A DNA stretch of 5,306 nt, from NCBI GenBank assembly GCA_900545995.1, contig URBM01000123.1, positions 1-5,306 of the forward strand, in the 5' to 3' direction. The DNA is from an uncultured Collinsella sp. (GTDB taxonomy: Bacteria > Actinomycetota > Coriobacteriia > Coriobacteriales > Coriobacteriaceae). Position numbers and translations under genes: made by a program. Below are positions 4,719 through 5,306 of this stretch, one piece after another; position 1 is the first letter of the stretch, and each line of letters opens with the position of its first letter. The notes under the pieces are model-generated. The model worked only from the letters and a program-made list of their open reading frames with translations, did not search any database and had not been told where the DNA came from.

Positions 4719-5306
4719 ATGCAAAAGGGAGATGCCATGGATGCGGCGGAGCGCTCGGAGCGTATCCCCGATATCGTTATCATCACTGGAATGTCCGGCT
4801 CGGGCCGAACGCAAGCCATGCATGTGTTTGAGGACATGGGCTATTTTTGTATCGACAACCTGCCCCCACGCCTGATTGCCCAGCTTGCTGAGCTCGTTGG
4901 CATCAATACGGGCGTGGGCAGGCACCTTGCCGTTACCTGCGACCTGCGTAGCCAGGGCTTGTTCGATGAACTGCTCGATGCTGTTGCCGCACTGGAAGAG
5001 CGCGAGATGAGCTGCGACATTGTGTTTCTCGAGGCGTCTGACGAGGTGCTGATTCGCCGGTATAGCGAAAACCGTCGTCGCCATCCCATTGCAAAGCCGG
5101 GGGAGACCACGGCCGACGCTATTCAGCGTGAACGTCTGCAGCTGCAGGGCGTTCGCGATCGAGCCGATATGATTATCGACACGAGCCGCTTGCGCACTTC
5201 TGCCTTGCGCAACAAGCTGCGCATGGCTTTTTCCGAGCTGTCCGACCAGCAGCTTATGGATGTCCACGTGTTCTCGTTTGGCTTTAAGCATGGCATGCCC
5301 ATCGAG
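4719..5306 (+). CDS. rapZ: RapZ/YvcJ family nucleotide-binding protein, 3' truncated
   Basis: The frame is open from ATG 4719 to the window end, giving 196 of an expected 285-300 residues. The P-loop GMSGSGRT is at 24-31; its Lys is replaced by Arg, as is usual in actinobacterial RapZ. It is followed by the hallmark FEDMGYFCIDNLPP (37-50), DIVFLEASDEVLIRRYSENRRRHP (about 100-123), RADMIIDTS, and FSFGFKHGMPIE at the cut end. The N-terminal ATPase/GTPase-like domain is therefore complete, and the C-terminal domain, which binds RNA and glucosamine-6-phosphate in E. coli, is mostly missing. In E. coli RapZ guides decay of the small RNA GlmZ; in Gram-positive bacteria the YvcJ role is less clear. 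In actinobacteria the gene normally leads a rapZ-yvcK-whiA operon, so those genes are expected just downstream. It is separated from nanE by a terminator and is probably transcribed on its own. Confidence 0.95.
   Translation, partial: MQKGDAMDAAERSERIPDIVIITGMSGSGRTQAMHVFEDMGYFCIDNLPPRLIAQLAELVGINTGVGRHLAVTCDLRSQGLFDELLDAVAALEEREMSCDIVFLEASDEVLIRRYSENRRRHPIAKPGETTADAIQRERLQLQGVRDRADMIIDTSRLRTSALRNKLRMAFSELSDQQLMDVHVFSFGFKHGMPIE

Noticed and set aside
4701..5291. Minus-strand open frame opposite rapZ
   Set aside because: The + strand encodes an unmistakable RapZ; the antisense frame shows no motif.

Overview
The window is about 5.3 kb of roughly 60% GC DNA with strong Shine-Dalgarno sites and six genes, all on the + strand. 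It most likely comes from a gut actinobacterium of the Coriobacteriia, perhaps Collinsella. This placement is an inference. It rests on base composition, on a RapZ P-loop that ends in Arg-Thr (an Arg in place of the Walker A Lys is typical of actinobacterial RapZ), on a CxCGxxGHxE kinase motif also familiar from actinobacterial ROK proteins, and on a sialic acid catabolic gene set. The first 26 bases are not genomic: they are the end of a Nextera/Tn5 sequencing adapter, so the window starts at a contig end and the first gene is cut.

Layout. (1) 28-822: the C-terminal part of a carbohydrate esterase family 7 (acetyl xylan esterase/cephalosporin C deacetylase) protein with Ser, Asp and His of the triad visible. 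(2) 815-1666: a second, divergent CE7-like protein that overlaps the first gene by 8 bp. It has lost the nucleophilic Ser and two family segments but keeps the Asp and His, so it looks like a pseudo-esterase. (3) 1735-2655: an aldolase of the NanA/DapA family, probably N-acetylneuraminate lyase. (4) 2828-3793: a ROK sugar kinase, probably N-acetylmannosamine kinase NanK. (5) 3934-4620: NanE, ManNAc-6-phosphate 2-epimerase. (6) 4719-end: the N-terminal 196 residues of RapZ (YvcJ family), cut by the window end.

How the genes work together. NanA, NanK and NanE form the standard route from N-acetylneuraminate through ManNAc and ManNAc-6-P to GlcNAc-6-P. The esterase pair upstream could remove O-acetyl groups from sialic acids before cleavage; this is an inference from context. 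No sialidase, transporter, regulator or NagA/NagB gene lies in the window.

The gaps hold more than spacer. A small hairpin precedes nanA. A 96-bp imperfect palindrome separates nanA and nanK. A 98-nt hairpin with G-U pairs and a UUCG tetraloop separates nanK and nanE. A good intrinsic terminator sits between nanE and rapZ. These structured gaps, together with the active/inactive esterase pair, are the most unusual parts of the window.
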